A stretch of DNA of 64,000 bases. Origin: Limnohabitans sp. GTDB taxonomy: Bacteria; Pseudomonadota; Gammaproteobacteria; Burkholderiales; Burkholderiaceae_C. The stretch lies in the NCBI RefSeq assembly GCF_030158565.1, contig NZ_JAOASQ010000010.1:1-64000 (forward strand), in the 5' to 3' direction. The position numbers and the translations under genes are program-made. The notes under the pieces were generated by a model. The model was not told the DNA's origin. It saw only the letters and a program-made list of their open reading frames with translations, and made no database searches. Below, in pieces: positions 37,342 to 46,987 of this stretch; the first letter of the stretch is position 1; each line of letters starts with the position of its first letter.

Positions 37342-38517
37342 ATGAGCACTGACGCATCGCACCTCAAACCCTGGCAGGTCATCATCGGCGGCATTTTTGG
37401 TCTGGTGCTCAGCATTGGTCTGGCCCGGTTTGCTTACACCCCTTTGTTGCCCGCCTTGCAATTGCAAACCGGCTTGAGCGATGCCAGTGCGGGCGCATTG
37501 GCAGCCATCAATTACGCGGGCTATATCTCGGGCGCGCTGGCCGCCGCTTGGATCGACGATGTGCGCTGGCGCCACCGGCTCTACAGCATGGGGCTGTGGA
37601 TGTCCTTGCTCACGGTGGCCGGCATGGCGCTGTCGACCTGGATGCCGGCCTGGGCGCTGTGGCGCTATCTGGGCGGTTTGTGTGGCGCCACGGGCATGTT
37701 GCTCGGCGCCGGGCTGGTGCTGGGCTGGTTGATGCGCCAGGGCCGCAGGCCTGAGCTGGGTGTCCTTTTCATTGGTCTGGGCTTGGGCATCGTGGTGTCG
37801 GCCGTCGGGGTTTGGAGTGTCTCGAAAATTTGGACTTTGTGGTCATCGCAGTGGCTGGCCATGGCGGCCATTGGCTTGGTGTTTTTTGTGCCGGCTTGGG
37901 CTTGGCGACCACCGGTGCCACCTGCACCTGCGGCCAGCAGCGCCGCCGATGCACCCAACAAGGTCTCGCGCCGTTGGATGCTGACCATGGCGGGCAGCTA
38001 CTTTGCGGCGGGCTGGGGCTTTGTCATCAGCGCCACCTTCACCGTGGCCATTGTCGAGCGCGAACCGGCTTTGGCCGGGCAGGGCGCATTGGCTTGGGCC
38101 TTGGTGGGCCTCGCAGCCATGCCTGCGGTGTTTTTGTGGGACAAGGTGGCGCGGCGCTGGGGCGACACGCGGGCTTTGTTGCTGGCCTTTGGCTTGCAGA
38201 CGCTGTCGGTGATCTTGCCCGCCTTGTCGGGCTCGCTCGCCGCTGCTTTGGGAGGGGCCATCGGCTACGGCGCGACCTTCATCGGCATTGTCAGCTTGAC
38301 GCTGGCTTTGGTCGGTCGCCGTGCACCGCAAAACCCCGGTAAGGCCATGGCCCGCCTGACCTTGAGCTATGGCGCCGCTCAAGTGATTGCGCCGGTGGTG
38401 GCGGGGGCCATGGCGCAAGCCACGGGCACTTTCAAGGGGGCTTTATGGCTCACGGCAGGCGTCATGGCCGCAGGCATGGCGCTGCTGGCGACCCTGCCCG
38501 ATGAGGGGCAGGGCTGA
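37342..38517 (+). CDS. YbfB/YjiJ-family MFS transporter
   Basis: A 391-aa membrane protein with twelve hydrophobic segments. The N-terminus carries the family signature GLVLSIGLARFAYTPLLPAL (about 20-39), the sequence hallmark of YbfB/YjiJ exporters. Loop motifs include VARRWGDTRALLLAF between helices. The substrate is unknown; close relatives are annotated only as permeases. ATG 37342 (MSTDASHLKPW) is preferred; an in-frame upstream start would add an unlikely 33 residues. Confidence 0.85.
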   Translation: MSTDASHLKPWQVIIGGIFGLVLSIGLARFAYTPLLPALQLQTGLSDASAGALAAINYAGYISGALAAAWIDDVRWRHRLYSMGLWMSLLTVAGMALSTWMPAWALWRYLGGLCGATGMLLGAGLVLGWLMRQGRRPELGVLFIGLGLGIVVSAVGVWSVSKIWTLWSSQWLAMAAIGLVFFVPAWAWRPPVPPAPAASSAADAPNKVSRRWMLTMAGSYFAAGWGFVISATFTVAIVEREPALAGQGALAWALVGLAAMPAVFLWDKVARRWGDTRALLLAFGLQTLSVILPALSGSLAAALGGAIGYGATFIGIVSLTLALVGRRAPQNPGKAMARLTLSYGAAQVIAPVVAGAMAQATGTFKGALWLTAGVMAAGMALLATLPDEGQG

Positions 38518-38523
38518 GGCTTT

Positions 38524-39228
38524 TCAAATGCCCAGGCTGTCCAGCTGCACCAGGCCTTTGGGGGTTTGCAAGGTGGCGGTGATGTTGGCTGGGCCCGTTG
38601 CGATGGCGATGCCCTGCAGACCGATCGCTTCGTAGGCGGCTTGCAGCTTGGGGCCGCTGGGGTGGCTGATGGCGATGCTTTGCAGCGTCACGCCCGAGCG
38701 GGGCAGACTGTTGCGCGGGTGCAGGCGCAGCGGCTCAGAGGCATCGGGCTTGCCCCACTGGATCAAGGTGGGCAGGCAACCGTTGAAAAGCCGTTCACCG
38801 TCTTCGCGCACGGTGATTTGCCAGTTGAGGGTGCCTTTGTTCGATTTGCGGCTGGCATGCACGATTTGGCCGCGCTCGATCTCCTGGGTCCGCAGCGCAT
38901 GGCGAGCGCCCTTGATGTCGTCGGTGCTGGCCACAAAAGTGACGAGACGAGGCGCCTGGGCCACGGCTTTTTGCAGAGCCTTGTCGTCCATGTCGAACCA
39001 GCGTGCCACGGAGCCTTTGGGGGCTAGGGCATCCGGGTTGATGGCGATGATTTCAAAATAGGCCAGCGGGTGCTTGGGCGACGCGATTTTGAACAGGCGG
39101 TTGTGGGTGCCGTATTTGTCGTGCTCGCCGCCAGCTGCAGGGGTGATGCCCAGAGTGGCTTCGCACCAGGCCACGCCCGCATCCAGCGTCGAGGCCATGA
39201 CCACGAGGTGGTCGATTTGAGAGTTCAT
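38524..39228 (-). CDS. VOC/glyoxalase-like domain protein
   Basis: A 234-aa protein starting MNSQIDHLVVMASTLDAGVAWCEATLGI, the first beta-alpha-beta module of the vicinal oxygen chelate fold, with a second module from about 125. His in IDHLVV and Glu in YFEIIAI could be metal ligands. This matches the Glyoxalase_3-type group of unknown substrate. It overlaps the downstream minus-strand gene region by 4 bp at 39225-39228, so the two are probably cotranscribed. Confidence 0.82.
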   Translation of the reverse strand: MNSQIDHLVVMASTLDAGVAWCEATLGITPAAGGEHDKYGTHNRLFKIASPKHPLAYFEIIAINPDALAPKGSVARWFDMDDKALQKAVAQAPRLVTFVASTDDIKGARHALRTQEIERGQIVHASRKSNKGTLNWQITVREDGERLFNGCLPTLIQWGKPDASEPLRLHPRNSLPRSGVTLQSIAISHPSGPKLQAAYEAIGLQGIAIATGPANITATLQTPKGLVQLDSLGI

Positions 39229-39776
39229 GGTTTGTTCGGTTCGGTGTCAAGTGGAACGCGCCGCGCCCCATTGAACCGTTTTTGCCAATAGGCGCTGCGC
39301 ATGTCGTCGACTTTAACCGCCTTGCCAGTGCGTGGGGCATGGATGAATTTGCCATCGCCCACATAAATGCCCACATGGCTGAAAGCGCGCTTCATGGTGT
39401 TGAAGAAGACCAGGTCGCCGGGCTTGAGTTCGCTGCGGTCAATGGTTTCTGTGCTGTGGGCTTGTTCTTCAGCGCGTCGAGGCAGGATTTGCCCGACCGA
39501 ATTTTCATACAGGTAGCGGACAAAACCACTGCAATCGAACCCCGATGCTTCGCTGGTACCGCCACGGCGATAGGGCACACCGAGCAGGTCCATGGCTTGT
39601 GTGATCAGTCCTGTGGCTTGTCCGCTGGCTTTGTCTTTGGCTGTGCTCAATTGACCTGCGAATTGGGACATCAAACCTTTTTCGACCAAAGGTTTGAGCG
39701 CTTCTTCATCCGTCGGCGCGGCAAGTGCCACTGACGAGAAGATCAGGCAACAAAGAGAAAGGAATAACTGACGCAT
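39225..39776 (-). CDS. NlpC/P60 family cell-wall hydrolase
   Basis: A 183-aa secreted peptidase (C40) with a signal peptide (MRQLFLSLCCLIFSSVALAA). The catalytic Cys is in GFDCSGFVRYLY, the His in SHVGIYVG and the third polar residue in KFIHAPRTG. LPRRAEEQA lies between them as in other NlpC/P60 enzymes. It probably cleaves peptidoglycan stem peptides. ATG 39776 is chosen because it gives the signal peptide directly. It lies immediately upstream of the VOC gene on the same strand. Confidence 0.9.
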   Translation of the reverse strand: MRQLFLSLCCLIFSSVALAAPTDEEALKPLVEKGLMSQFAGQLSTAKDKASGQATGLITQAMDLLGVPYRRGGTSEASGFDCSGFVRYLYENSVGQILPRRAEEQAHSTETIDRSELKPGDLVFFNTMKRAFSHVGIYVGDGKFIHAPRTGKAVKVDDMRSAYWQKRFNGARRVPLDTEPNKP

Positions 39777-39884
39777 AACTTTCGAGCATAACTGATTGTC
39801 GGATTGGATGTCATGCCAAATCATTCAATATTCATGTCGTCAAAGTGCGCTGGGCGCTCCTGCGACAATCGTTCCATCTAAAGA

Positions 39885-40502
39885 ATGGATTTTGATATGT
39901 TGATCGATGTCGAAGAGAGTCAGTTGGTTTTGGTGGATTTCCAGGCCAAGCTCAAGCCGGTGATGCTGGACGCCGAGAGCGTCTGGTCCAACGCCGCCAA
40001 GCTGGCCGAGTTGGCCGCTGCCTTGGAGCTGCCCGTGTGGGGCACCGAGCAGAACCCATCGCGCCTGGGGGAGATGCCGCCAGAGTTGCGCTCGCATTGC
40101 CGCAAAGTGCTGGCCAAGATGCAATTCAGCGCCGTGGAAGAGGGCCTGGGGGAATGGCTGCAACCCGTGCCTGCCCAGCCGCCCCGTGGCAACGCCCGCA
40201 GCTTGCCGCGTCACTTGCAAAAGCCCCAGCCTGAAAGCCAGGAGCGCAAAACCATTGTGTTGGCGGGTTGCGAAGCCCACATTTGCTTGCTGCAAACGGC
40301 GCTCGATTTGCTTGAAGACGAATTCGATGTGTGGGTGGTGACCGACGCCTGCAGTTCGCGCACCGAACGCAACCGCGATGCGGCCTACGACCGCTTGGCC
40401 GGTGCTGGCGCCGAGTTGGTGACGGCCGAGATGGTGGCCTTTGAGTGGATCCGAACGGCGGAGCACCCCGACTTTAAATTGCTGCAAAGTTTGTTCAAGT
40501 GA
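39885..40502 (+). CDS. isochorismatase-family hydrolase
   Basis: A 205-aa cysteine-hydrolase fold protein. The triad is visible as Asp in LVLVDFQAKL, Lys in KMQFSAVEEG and Cys in VLAGCEAHICLLQTAL. The family includes isochorismatases, nicotinamidases and YcaC-like proteins, and the real substrate cannot be deduced. ATG 39885 or ATG 39897 (MLIDVEES) could start it; neither has a strong Shine-Dalgarno. It is transcribed alone. Confidence 0.87.
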   Translation: MDFDMLIDVEESQLVLVDFQAKLKPVMLDAESVWSNAAKLAELAAALELPVWGTEQNPSRLGEMPPELRSHCRKVLAKMQFSAVEEGLGEWLQPVPAQPPRGNARSLPRHLQKPQPESQERKTIVLAGCEAHICLLQTALDLLEDEFDVWVVTDACSSRTERNRDAAYDRLAGAGAELVTAEMVAFEWIRTAEHPDFKLLQSLFK

Positions 40503-40654
40503 AGCCAGGCGGCTTGTCCGCCTTGTCTTGCGTGTGACAAAGTCAGCTTGTTGCAAGTCCCTTATCCATAATTAAGAATTCATAAAGAGCTCTCTGGCCG
40601 CACGCGGCGAGGGGGCCTCACGGGTTCTTATTGGCAGGTATTCAGGAGACTTTC

Positions 40655-42553
40655 ATGGGCAGCTTTGCTGACTTTCACGCACGCTCGATCAACGACCGCG
40701 ACGCATTCTGGGCCGAGCAGGCCAAACTGGTGGACTGGAAAGTCCAGCCCCAGCAAATCTGCGACTACAGCAACCCACCGTTTGCCAAATGGTTTGTTGG
40801 CGGTCAGACCAATCTGTGCCACAACGCCGTGGACCGTCACTTGGCCGAGCGCGCTGACCAGCCTGCGCTGATTTTTGTGTCGACCGAGACCGATCAGGAA
40901 AAGACCTACACCTTCCGTGACCTGCACGCCGAAGTGCAGCGCATGGCCGCGATCCTCAAAGACTTGGGCGTGGTCAAGGGCGACCGCGTGCTGATTTACA
41001 TGCCCATGATCGCCGAAGCCGCGTTCGCCATGCTGGCCTGTGCACGATTGGGGGCTATCCACTCGGTGGTGTTTGGCGGGTTCGCTTCGCACTCGCTGGC
41101 CACCCGCATCGAAGACGCATCGCCCAAGGTCATCATCAGCGCCGATGCCGGTTCGCGTGGTGGCAAGGGTGTGCCCTACAAGCCATTGCTCGACGAAGCC
41201 ATCCGCTTGTCGGCCCACAAGCCTGCCAACGTGATCATGGTTGACCGCCACCTGGCCGCGTTCACCCCTGTGGCCGGGCGTGACGTGGATTACGCCACCG
41301 AGCGCGCCAAGCACATGGACACCGTGGTGCCTTGCGAGTGGGTTGAATCCACCCACTCCAGCTACACGCTTTACACCTCGGGCACCACCGGCAAGCCCAA
41401 AGGCGTGCAGCGCGACACCGGTGGCTACACCGTGGCTTTGGCGGCCAGCATGCCGCACATTTTCCAGGGCAAGCCCGGCGGCACATTTTTCTGCACCAGC
41501 GACATCGGCTGGGTGGTGGGCCACAGCTACATCATCTACGGCCCGTTGATCGGTGGTATGGCCACCATCATGTATGAAGGCCTGCCGATCCGCCCGGATG
41601 GTGGCATCTGGTGGAGCCTGGTCGAGAAGTACAAGGTCAGCGTCATGTTCAGCGCGCCCACGGCCATCCGCGTGCTGAAGAAACAAGACCCCGCATTGCT
41701 GACCAAATACGACCTGTCCAGCCTGCAAGCGCTGTTCCTGGCCGGTGAGCCGCTCGATGAGCCCACGGCCAAGTGGATTTCCGAAGGGCTGAATGGCAAA
41801 GCCATCATTGACAACTACTGGCAGACCGAAACCGGCTGGCCGATTCTCACGATCTGCAACGGCGTGGAAAAAGCTGAAAGCAAGTTCGGCTCGCCTGGCA
41901 AGGCCGTTTACGGCTACAACGTCAAGCTGGTCGATGACCAGACCGGCGAAGAACTGACCGGCGCCAACCAGAAGGGCGTGTTGACCATCGAAGGCCCTCT
42001 GCCTCCCGGTAACCTGCAAACCATCTGGGGCGACGACGATCGTTTCGTCAAGACCTACTGGAAGACCGTGCCCAACAAGCTGGTCTACAGCACCTTTGAC
42101 TGGGCTGTGCGCGACGAAGACGGTTACTACTTCATCCTGGGCCGCACCGACGACGTGATCAACGTGGCCGGTCACCGCCTGGGCACCCGCGAGATCGAAG
42201 AAAGCATTTCCAGTCACCCCAATGTGGCCGAAGTGGCGGTGGTGGGCGTGGCCGACCAGCTCAAAGGGCAGGTGGCGATGGCCTTTGCCATTGCCAAGGA
42301 CACCACGGGCCTCACTGACGCGGCAGCGCGCCTGAAGCTTGAAGGCGACGTCATGAAGGTGGTGGACTCGCAGCTGGGCGCTGTGGCCCGTCCTTCGCGG
42401 GTGTTCTTCGTCTCGGCCTTGCCCAAGACGCGCAGCGGCAAGCTGCTGCGCCGGGCGATCCAGGCGGTGGCCGAAGGCCGCGACCCCGGCGATCTGACCA
42501 CCATGGATGATCCCGCCGCTTTGCAGCAGATCGTCGATCTGATCAAAGGCTGA
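40655..42553 (+). CDS. prpE: propionate-CoA ligase
   Basis: A 632-aa acyl-CoA synthetase activating propionate through an adenylate. The AMP-binding P-loop YTSGTTGKPKGVQRDTGGY (about 236-254) and NYWQTETGWPI are PrpE rather than Acs signatures. The C-terminal hinge GRTDDVINVAGHRLG and the regulatory lysine motif KTRSGKLLRR are present. ATG 40655 has CAGGAGAC just before it. It is not in a prp operon here but stands alone, ending in an intrinsic terminator. Confidence 0.93.
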   Translation: MGSFADFHARSINDRDAFWAEQAKLVDWKVQPQQICDYSNPPFAKWFVGGQTNLCHNAVDRHLAERADQPALIFVSTETDQEKTYTFRDLHAEVQRMAAILKDLGVVKGDRVLIYMPMIAEAAFAMLACARLGAIHSVVFGGFASHSLATRIEDASPKVIISADAGSRGGKGVPYKPLLDEAIRLSAHKPANVIMVDRHLAAFTPVAGRDVDYATERAKHMDTVVPCEWVESTHSSYTLYTSGTTGKPKGVQRDTGGYTVALAASMPHIFQGKPGGTFFCTSDIGWVVGHSYIIYGPLIGGMATIMYEGLPIRPDGGIWWSLVEKYKVSVMFSAPTAIRVLKKQDPALLTKYDLSSLQALFLAGEPLDEPTAKWISEGLNGKAIIDNYWQTETGWPILTICNGVEKAESKFGSPGKAVYGYNVKLVDDQTGEELTGANQKGVLTIEGPLPPGNLQTIWGDDDRFVKTYWKTVPNKLVYSTFDWAVRDEDGYYFILGRTDDVINVAGHRLGTREIEESISSHPNVAEVAVVGVADQLKGQVAMAFAIAKDTTGLTDAAARLKLEGDVMKVVDSQLGAVARPSRVFFVSALPKTRSGKLLRRAIQAVAEGRDPGDLTTMDDPAALQQIVDLIKG

Positions 42554-42561
42554 TGAATCTG

Positions 42562-42588
42562 GACCTCGCCCCTGGCGGGGTCTTTTTT
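42562..42588 (+). terminator. prpE terminator
   Basis: GACCTCGCC (42562-42570) pairs with GGCGGGGTC (42574-42582) with one T-G pair, followed by six T bases. Confidence 0.88.
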
Positions 42589-42730
42589 CATCGGCACTTC
42601 TTGAACCTGTAAGTTAGACATCGGACAAGCCGTGGCACAATGCGCGAGTTACTCAGGCCCTTCCCATGCCACAGTCGCATCCGCCAACCGGTTCAGCCGT
42701 GTCGCGGAAGGTAAATCTCAACCAACTTAT

Positions 42731-42752
42731 GTTTCCCAGAGGGAAACGGAGG
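42731..42752 (+). promoter_or_regulatory. hairpin abutting the sucA Shine-Dalgarno
   Basis: GTTTCCC (42731-42737) pairs perfectly with GGGAAAC (42741-42747); GGAGG (42748-42752) follows with no spacer, and ATG is 10 bases on. The stem could position the ribosome-binding site, stabilise the mRNA, or bind a regulator. Confidence 0.5.
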
Positions 42753-42762
42753 TCAGCGAAAT

Positions 42763-45630
42763 ATGAGCGAGACTAATTCCGTCTACGCTGCCTATTCAGG
42801 CAACACCCACCTTTTCGGAGGTAACGGCCCGTACGTCGAAGAGATGTACGAGAACTACCTGGCCAACCCAGGCAGCGTGCCCGACTCCTGGCGCGAATAC
42901 TTCGACGCCCTCCAGCATGTCCCCGCAGTCGACGGCTCCAACGCCAAAGACGTGCCGCACCTGCCCGTGATCAACGCTTTCGCAGAGCGCGCCAAAGCCG
43001 GCGGCACCAAGGTCGTCATGGCCAGCGAAAACGTCGAGATGGGCCGCAAGCGCACCGCCGTGCAGCAGCTGATTGCCGCTTACCGCAACGTCGGCCAACG
43101 CTGGGCTGATCTGGACCCGCTCAAGCGCACCGAGCGCCCCAACATTCCTGACCTCGACCCCGCTTTCTACGGCTTCACCGATGCCGATCAGGAAACCGTG
43201 TTCGACACCAGCAACACCTTTTTCGGCAAGAACAACATGTCCTTGCGCGAGTTGCTCAATGCACTGCGCGAAACCTACTGCGGCACCTTGGGCGCCGAGT
43301 ACATGTACACCACCGAGCAGGCTGAAAAGCGCTGGTGGCAGCAAAAGCTCGAAAGCATCCGCAGCAAGCCCAACTTTGGCGCCGACAAGAAAAAGCAGAT
43401 CCTCGACCGCCTGACCGCTGCCGAAGGCCTTGAGCGTTATTTGCACACCAAATACGTGGGCCAAAAGCGTTTCTCGCTCGAAGGCGGTGAAAGCTTCATC
43501 GCCGCGATGGACGAGCTGATCCAGCAAGCGGGCCTCAAAGGCGTGCAGGAAGTCGTGATCGGCATGGCCCACCGTGGCCGTTTGAACGTGCTGGTCAACA
43601 CCATGGGCAAGCTGCCTTCGGACCTGTTTGCCGAGTTCGACCACACCGCCCCTGAAGAGCTGCCTGCCGGTGACGTGAAATACCACCAGGGCTTCAGCTC
43701 GGATGTGAACACCGCCGGTGGTCCCGTCCACCTGTCGCTGGCCTTCAACCCCTCGCACCTGGAAATCGTGAACCCCGTGGTGGAAGGCTCTGTGCGCGCA
43801 CGCATGGACCGTCGCAACGATCCGCTGGGCCAGCAAGTGCTGCCCGTGCTGGTGCACGGTGACTCGGCCTTCGGCGGCCAGGGCGTCAACCAGGAAACCC
43901 TGGCGTTGGCCCAAACCCGTGGTTATTCCACAGGCGGCACCGTCCACATCATCATCAACAACCAGATCGGTTTCACCACCTCTGACCCACGCGACATGCG
44001 CTCCAGCGTGTTCTGCACGGACATCGTCAAGATGGTCGAAGCACCCGTGTTGCACGTCAATGGTGACGATCCAGAGTCCGTCGTGCTGGCCACCCAGCTG
44101 GCCCTCGAGTACCGCATGACCTTCCGCAAGGACGTGGTGCTGGACGTGGTCTGCTTCCGCAAACTGGGCCACAACGAGCAGGACACGCCTGCCCTGACCC
44201 AGCCGCTGATGTACAAAAAAATCGGCGCTCACCCCGGCACCCGCAAGCTGTTTGCCGACAAGCTGGCCACGCAAGGCTTGGGCGAGACCCTGGGCGACGA
44301 CATGGTCAAGGCCTACCGCGCCGCATTGGACGCAGGCAAGAACACCACCGAGCCTGTGCTGACCAACTTCAAGACCAAGTTCACGGTGGACTGGGCGCCT
44401 TATATGGGCAAGAAGTGGACCGATGCAGGTGACACTTCTATCCCATTGGCGGACTGGAAGCGTCTGGCCGAGAAAATCACGACCATCCCTGAGTCGGTCA
44501 CACCGCACCAGCTGGTCAAGAAGGTGTATGACGACCGCGCCGCCATGGGCCGTGGCGACACGCCTGTGGATTGGGGCATGGGCGAGCACATGGCTTTCGC
44601 ATCCTTGGTGGCCAGCGGCTACCCTGTGCGTTTGTCGGGTGAAGACTGCGGCCGTGGCACCTTCACACACCGCCACGCCGTGATCCATGATCAAAAGCGC
44701 GAGAAGTGGGACACCGGCACTTACGTTGCTCTGCAAAATGTTTCTGACAAGCAGGCGCCATTCGTTGTCATCGACTCGATCCTGTCCGAAGAAGCTGTGC
44801 TCGGCTTTGAATACGGCTATGCATCGAACGACCCCAGCACCCTGGTGATCTGGGAAGCTCAGTTCGGCGATTTCGCCAACGGTGCACAGGTTGTGATCGA
44901 CCAGTTCATCGCCTCGGGTGAAGTCAAGTGGGGCCGTGTGAACGGTCTGACCTTGATGCTGCCGCACGGCTACGAAGGCCAGGGCCCCGAGCACAGCTCG
45001 GCCCGCGTCGAGCGTTTCATGCAGCTGGCGGCCGACACCAACATGCAGATCGTGCAGCCCACCACGGCCAGCCAGATCTTCCATGTGCTGCGTCGCCAGA
45101 TGGTGCGTGACCTGCGCAAGCCGCTGGTCATCTTCACCCCGAAGTCGCTGCTGCGCAACAAAGACGCCACATCGCCCGTGTCCGAATTCACCAAAGGCAG
45201 TTTCCAGACCGTCATTGGCGAAACCAAGGACATCAAGGCCGACAAGGTCAAGCGCGTGATCGCCTGCTCGGGCAAGGTCTACTACGACCTGGTCAAGCAC
45301 CGCGAAGCCAAGGGTGCCGACGACGTGGCCATCATCCGTCTCGAGCAGCTCTACCCCTTCCCACACAAGGCTTTCGCTGCCGAGATCAAGAAGTACCCCA
45401 ACGCCACCGACATCGTGTGGTGCCAGGACGAGCCACAGAACCAGGGCGCCTGGTTCTTCATTCAGCACAACATCCACGAGAACATGCTCGATGGCCAAAA
45501 GCTCGGTTATGCCGGTCGCGCAGCGTCTGCATCGCCAGCGGTGGGTTATTCACACCTGCACCAGGACCAGCAAAAAGCACTGATCGAAGCGGCGTTTGCG
45601 AAGCTCAAGGGCTTCGTGCTGACCAAGTGA
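42763..45630 (+). CDS. sucA: 2-oxoglutarate dehydrogenase E1 component
   Basis: A 955-aa thiamine-diphosphate enzyme of the citric acid cycle, decarboxylating 2-oxoglutarate and succinylating SucB. The N-terminal MYENYLANPGSVPDSWREYF recruits the E2/E3 core. Other family segments are GMAHRGRLNVLVNTMGK, HGDSAFGGQGVNQE (ThDP-metal region) and EDCGRGTFTHRHAV. Length matches the family. It heads sucA-sucB-lpd, 44 bp upstream of sucB. Confidence 0.97.
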   Translation: MSETNSVYAAYSGNTHLFGGNGPYVEEMYENYLANPGSVPDSWREYFDALQHVPAVDGSNAKDVPHLPVINAFAERAKAGGTKVVMASENVEMGRKRTAVQQLIAAYRNVGQRWADLDPLKRTERPNIPDLDPAFYGFTDADQETVFDTSNTFFGKNNMSLRELLNALRETYCGTLGAEYMYTTEQAEKRWWQQKLESIRSKPNFGADKKKQILDRLTAAEGLERYLHTKYVGQKRFSLEGGESFIAAMDELIQQAGLKGVQEVVIGMAHRGRLNVLVNTMGKLPSDLFAEFDHTAPEELPAGDVKYHQGFSSDVNTAGGPVHLSLAFNPSHLEIVNPVVEGSVRARMDRRNDPLGQQVLPVLVHGDSAFGGQGVNQETLALAQTRGYSTGGTVHIIINNQIGFTTSDPRDMRSSVFCTDIVKMVEAPVLHVNGDDPESVVLATQLALEYRMTFRKDVVLDVVCFRKLGHNEQDTPALTQPLMYKKIGAHPGTRKLFADKLATQGLGETLGDDMVKAYRAALDAGKNTTEPVLTNFKTKFTVDWAPYMGKKWTDAGDTSIPLADWKRLAEKITTIPESVTPHQLVKKVYDDRAAMGRGDTPVDWGMGEHMAFASLVASGYPVRLSGEDCGRGTFTHRHAVIHDQKREKWDTGTYVALQNVSDKQAPFVVIDSILSEEAVLGFEYGYASNDPSTLVIWEAQFGDFANGAQVVIDQFIASGEVKWGRVNGLTLMLPHGYEGQGPEHSSARVERFMQLAADTNMQIVQPTTASQIFHVLRRQMVRDLRKPLVIFTPKSLLRNKDATSPVSEFTKGSFQTVIGETKDIKADKVKRVIACSGKVYYDLVKHREAKGADDVAIIRLEQLYPFPHKAFAAEIKKYPNATDIVWCQDEPQNQGAWFFIQHNIHENMLDGQKLGYAGRAASASPAVGYSHLHQDQQKALIEAAFAKLKGFVLTK

Positions 45631-45674
45631 TCGACAAGAACAACCTTGCGTTTAACCTTTAAAGAGAATTCAAC

Positions 45675-46928
45675 ATGGCTATCGTAGAAGTCAAAGTCCC
45701 CCAACTGTCCGAGTCCGTGGCAGAAGCCACCATGCTGCAGTGGAAAAAGAAAGTCGGCGAAGCCGTCGCCGCTGACGAAATCCTGATCGAAATCGAGACC
45801 GACAAAGTCGTGCTCGAAGTGCCCGCACCCGCTGCTGGTGTGATCTCTGAAATCATCGTGGCCGATGGCGGCACTGTGGCGGCTGAGCAGCTGATCGCCC
45901 GCATCGACACCGAAGGCAAAGCCGGTGCAGCCGCTGCTGCGCCAGCCGCCGCGCCTGCTGCAGCCCCAGCCGCTGCGCCAGTGGCCGCTGCTGCCCCCAC
46001 CGGTGGCAACATGGCCGGTGTGGCCATGCCTGCCGCTGCCAAGTTGATGGCCGACAACAACCTGGCTGCAGGCTCCGTCGCTGGTTCCGGCAAAGACGGC
46101 CGCGTCACCAAGGGTGATGTGCTGTCCGCTGTGGCCGGTGGTGTCAAGTCGACCGCCGCTGTGATTCCCACAGGCGCACCCACCAAGTCCTTGCCGCAAG
46201 TGGCCGCACCGGCTGTCGCTTTGGGCGACCGTCCAGAGCAGCGCGTGCCCATGACCCGTCTGCGTGCCCGCGTGGCTGAGCGTCTGTTGCAATCGCAGTC
46301 GACCAACGCCATCCTGACGACCTTCAACGAAATCAACATGGCCCCGGTCATGGACATGCGCAAGCGCATGCAAGAGCGTTTCGAGAAGGAACACGGCTGC
46401 AAGCTGGGCTTCATGAGCTTCTTCGTCAAAGCCGCTGTGCACGCCCTGAAGAAGTTCCCTGTGCTCAACGCTTCGGTGGACGGCAACGACATCGTGTACC
46501 ACGGCTACTTCGACATCGGTATCGCTGTGGGCTCGCCACGCGGTTTGGTGGTGCCCATTCTGCGCAACGCCGATCAGATGAGCTTTGCCGACATCGAGAA
46601 GAAGATCGCCGAATTTGGCGTCAAGGCCCGTGACGGCAAACTGGGCATCGAAGAGATGACCGGCGGCACGTTCTCGATCTCCAACGGCGGCACCTTCGGC
46701 TCGATGATGTCCACCCCGATCATCAACCCACCCCAGTCGGCCATTTTGGGCGTGCACGCGACCAAAGACCGCGCCATGGTGGAAAACGGCCAGGTTGTGG
46801 TTCGCCCCATGAACTACTTCGCGATGTCTTACGACCACCGCATCATCGACGGCCGCGAAGCTGTCTTGGGCCTGGTCGCCATGAAAGAGGCGCTGGAAGA
46901 TCCAGCACGCTTGCTGTTCGACATCTAA
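45675..46928 (+). CDS. sucB: 2-oxoglutarate dehydrogenase E2, dihydrolipoamide succinyltransferase
   Basis: A 417-aa E2 with one lipoyl domain (K44 in ETDKVV), an Ala/Pro linker, a peripheral-subunit-binding domain (about 115-150, [12 protein letters not shown]) and the catalytic core with [10 protein letters not shown], active His about 388. The ETDKVVLEV lipoyl context marks it as the succinyltransferase type, unlike ESDKAS in aceF. GAGAATTCAACATG precedes the start. Confidence 0.97.
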   Translation: MAIVEVKVPQLSESVAEATMLQWKKKVGEAVAADEILIEIETDKVVLEVPAPAAGVISEIIVADGGTVAAEQLIARIDTEGKAGAAAAAPAAAPAAAPAAAPVAAAAPTGGNMAGVAMPAAAKLMADNNLAAGSVAGSGKDGRVTKGDVLSAVAGGVKSTAAVIPTGAPTKSLPQVAAPAVALGDRPEQRVPMTRLRARVAERLLQSQSTNAILTTFNEINMAPVMDMRKRMQERFEKEHGCKLGFMSFFVKAAVHALKKFPVLNASVDGNDIVYHGYFDIGIAVGSPRGLVVPILRNADQMSFADIEKKIAEFGVKARDGKLGIEEMTGGTFSISNGGTFGSMMSTPIINPPQSAILGVHATKDRAMVENGQVVVRPMNYFAMSYDHRIIDGREAVLGLVAMKEALEDPARLLFDI

Positions 46929-46987
46929 ACCCCTTGTTTTGAATGCCCCCTGCCCAGGGGGCGTTTTTCATCCAGAAGACAAATACC

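Noticed and set aside
42796-45498. 900-codon minus-strand frame opposite sucA
   Set aside because: Shadow of sucA codon bias, no recognisable protein features.
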